64,000 bases of DNA, from positions 13,744,501 through 13,808,500 of the forward strand of contig CM063288.1 of the NCBI GenBank assembly GCA_032173965.1. The letters run 5' to 3'. The notes beneath the pieces are model-generated. The model did not search any database. It was not told where the DNA came from and saw nothing but the letters and a program-made list of their open reading frames with translations. This DNA is from Sitta carolinensis (lineage: Eukaryota; Chordata; Aves; Passeriformes; Sittidae). Shown in pieces: positions 63,501 through 64,000 of this stretch; position 1 is the stretch's first letter, and each line of letters opens with the position of its first letter. Position numbers and translations under genes: made by a program.

Positions 63501-64000
63501 CCTCTCCATCCTGTTCAAAACCACAAATCTGAAGAGACTCTCCAGCTCTATTAGAGAAGAGAGACGCCACTATCCTATATTGCCCTACCTTATCATGTGA
63601 ATTGCTGTTTTCCAGCTCTTGGTGGTCTCTAAGCATGTAGCTCTCTAAGCTGTTTGTAGGTGTGCATGCACTGAGCTGATCATCAGTCTCTTACTTTAAG
63701 ACTGAGTTTTACTAAAATTCAAGGCAGTGTGGCTTAGGAAAGGGGAAATTAATCTTGGTTCTTTCATCTGGGATGATTCATAACTAATGCAGGAAAAATA
63801 CTTACCTAGTCTGTCCACTGAGGGCCATCATGATGATGAGGCTCACCACCAGTTCAGGTACCAAAACTTTTGATCACGGGATCTGATTGGGCCAGCAACT
63901 GCCCAATTGGCATATGTGACACCCTGAGCTTTATAGTGTCCTTGGCAGATAATTTAGAGTTTGACCTGGCAGATGAGTGTGTCATACTACAGGCAGACTT

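Larger units (their letters stand above)
45558..64000. other. Downstream intergenic sequence, gene-poor
   Basis: No exon, RNA gene or intact element recognised in some 18 kb. It contains an old CR1 fragment, simple repeats, inverted repeats and a 23-bp tandem duplication, listed separately. A 174-codon open frame at 51115-51639, the longest in the window, is of low-complexity F/S/L-rich make-up and judged chance. Confidence 0.6.

Noticed and set aside
1..64000. tRNA, rRNA, CRISPR, operon or phage-like structures
   Set aside because: None seen; the sequence is vertebrate in every respect.

Overview
The window looks like bird nuclear DNA, most likely songbird-like. The evidence is several CR1 LINE fragments with the typical avian 3' end (repeated cacagaatcacagaat followed by a ggttggaaaggacct-type box), an avian retroviral LTR-like block, AT-rich intronic sequence with few CpGs, and a vertebrate nervous-system gene with GT-AG introns. 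There is no bacterial or phage gene organisation, no CRISPR array, no tRNA or rRNA, and no operon.

Only one protein-coding gene can be supported. It lies on the + strand and its 3' end is here: a 51-nt exon at 40710-40760 and the terminal coding exon at 43022-43218, separated by a 2,261-bp GT-AG intron. Together they encode the end of a contactin-associated protein-like (CNTNAP/Caspr, neurexin superfamily) receptor: the extracellular juxtamembrane stretch, one transmembrane helix, a basic 4.1-binding type juxtamembrane motif, and a short tail ending in the PDZ ligand EYFI. The paralogue is inferred: not CNTNAP2 (which ends EWLI), probably CNTNAP5, with CNTNAP4 or CNTNAP3 possible.

Layout: 1-40709 is intron of this gene. 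I recognised no laminin-G, EGF or fibrinogen-like exon in it, so the intron before the 51-nt exon is probably at least 40.7 kb. It carries CR1 pieces (about 20-155, 6353-6757, 10584-11060, 14268-14380, 23527-23635), an LTR-like block joined to a CR1 (6758-7173), a MIR-like relic (15340-15461), a small CpG-enriched patch (15880-16510), homopolymer tracts and a few perfect inverted repeats. From 43219 the 3' UTR begins, with an 11+1+11 inverted repeat, a run of 26 A and a TAAC/TAAA microsatellite; candidate poly(A) signals are at 45325 and 45552. From about 45.6 kb to 64 kb there is no recognisable gene, only an old CR1 piece (49497-49618), a compound AT/GT microsatellite, two striking inverted repeats and AT-rich sequence of conserved-noncoding appearance, which fits the gene-poor surroundings of large CNTNAP genes.

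Almost all open reading frames above 60 codons look like chance. I found no clearly new biological system. The more useful observations are the frame-preserving 51-nt exon, the 3' UTR and downstream hairpins, the CR1/LTR junction, the intronic CpG patch and the candidate conserved noncoding stretches.
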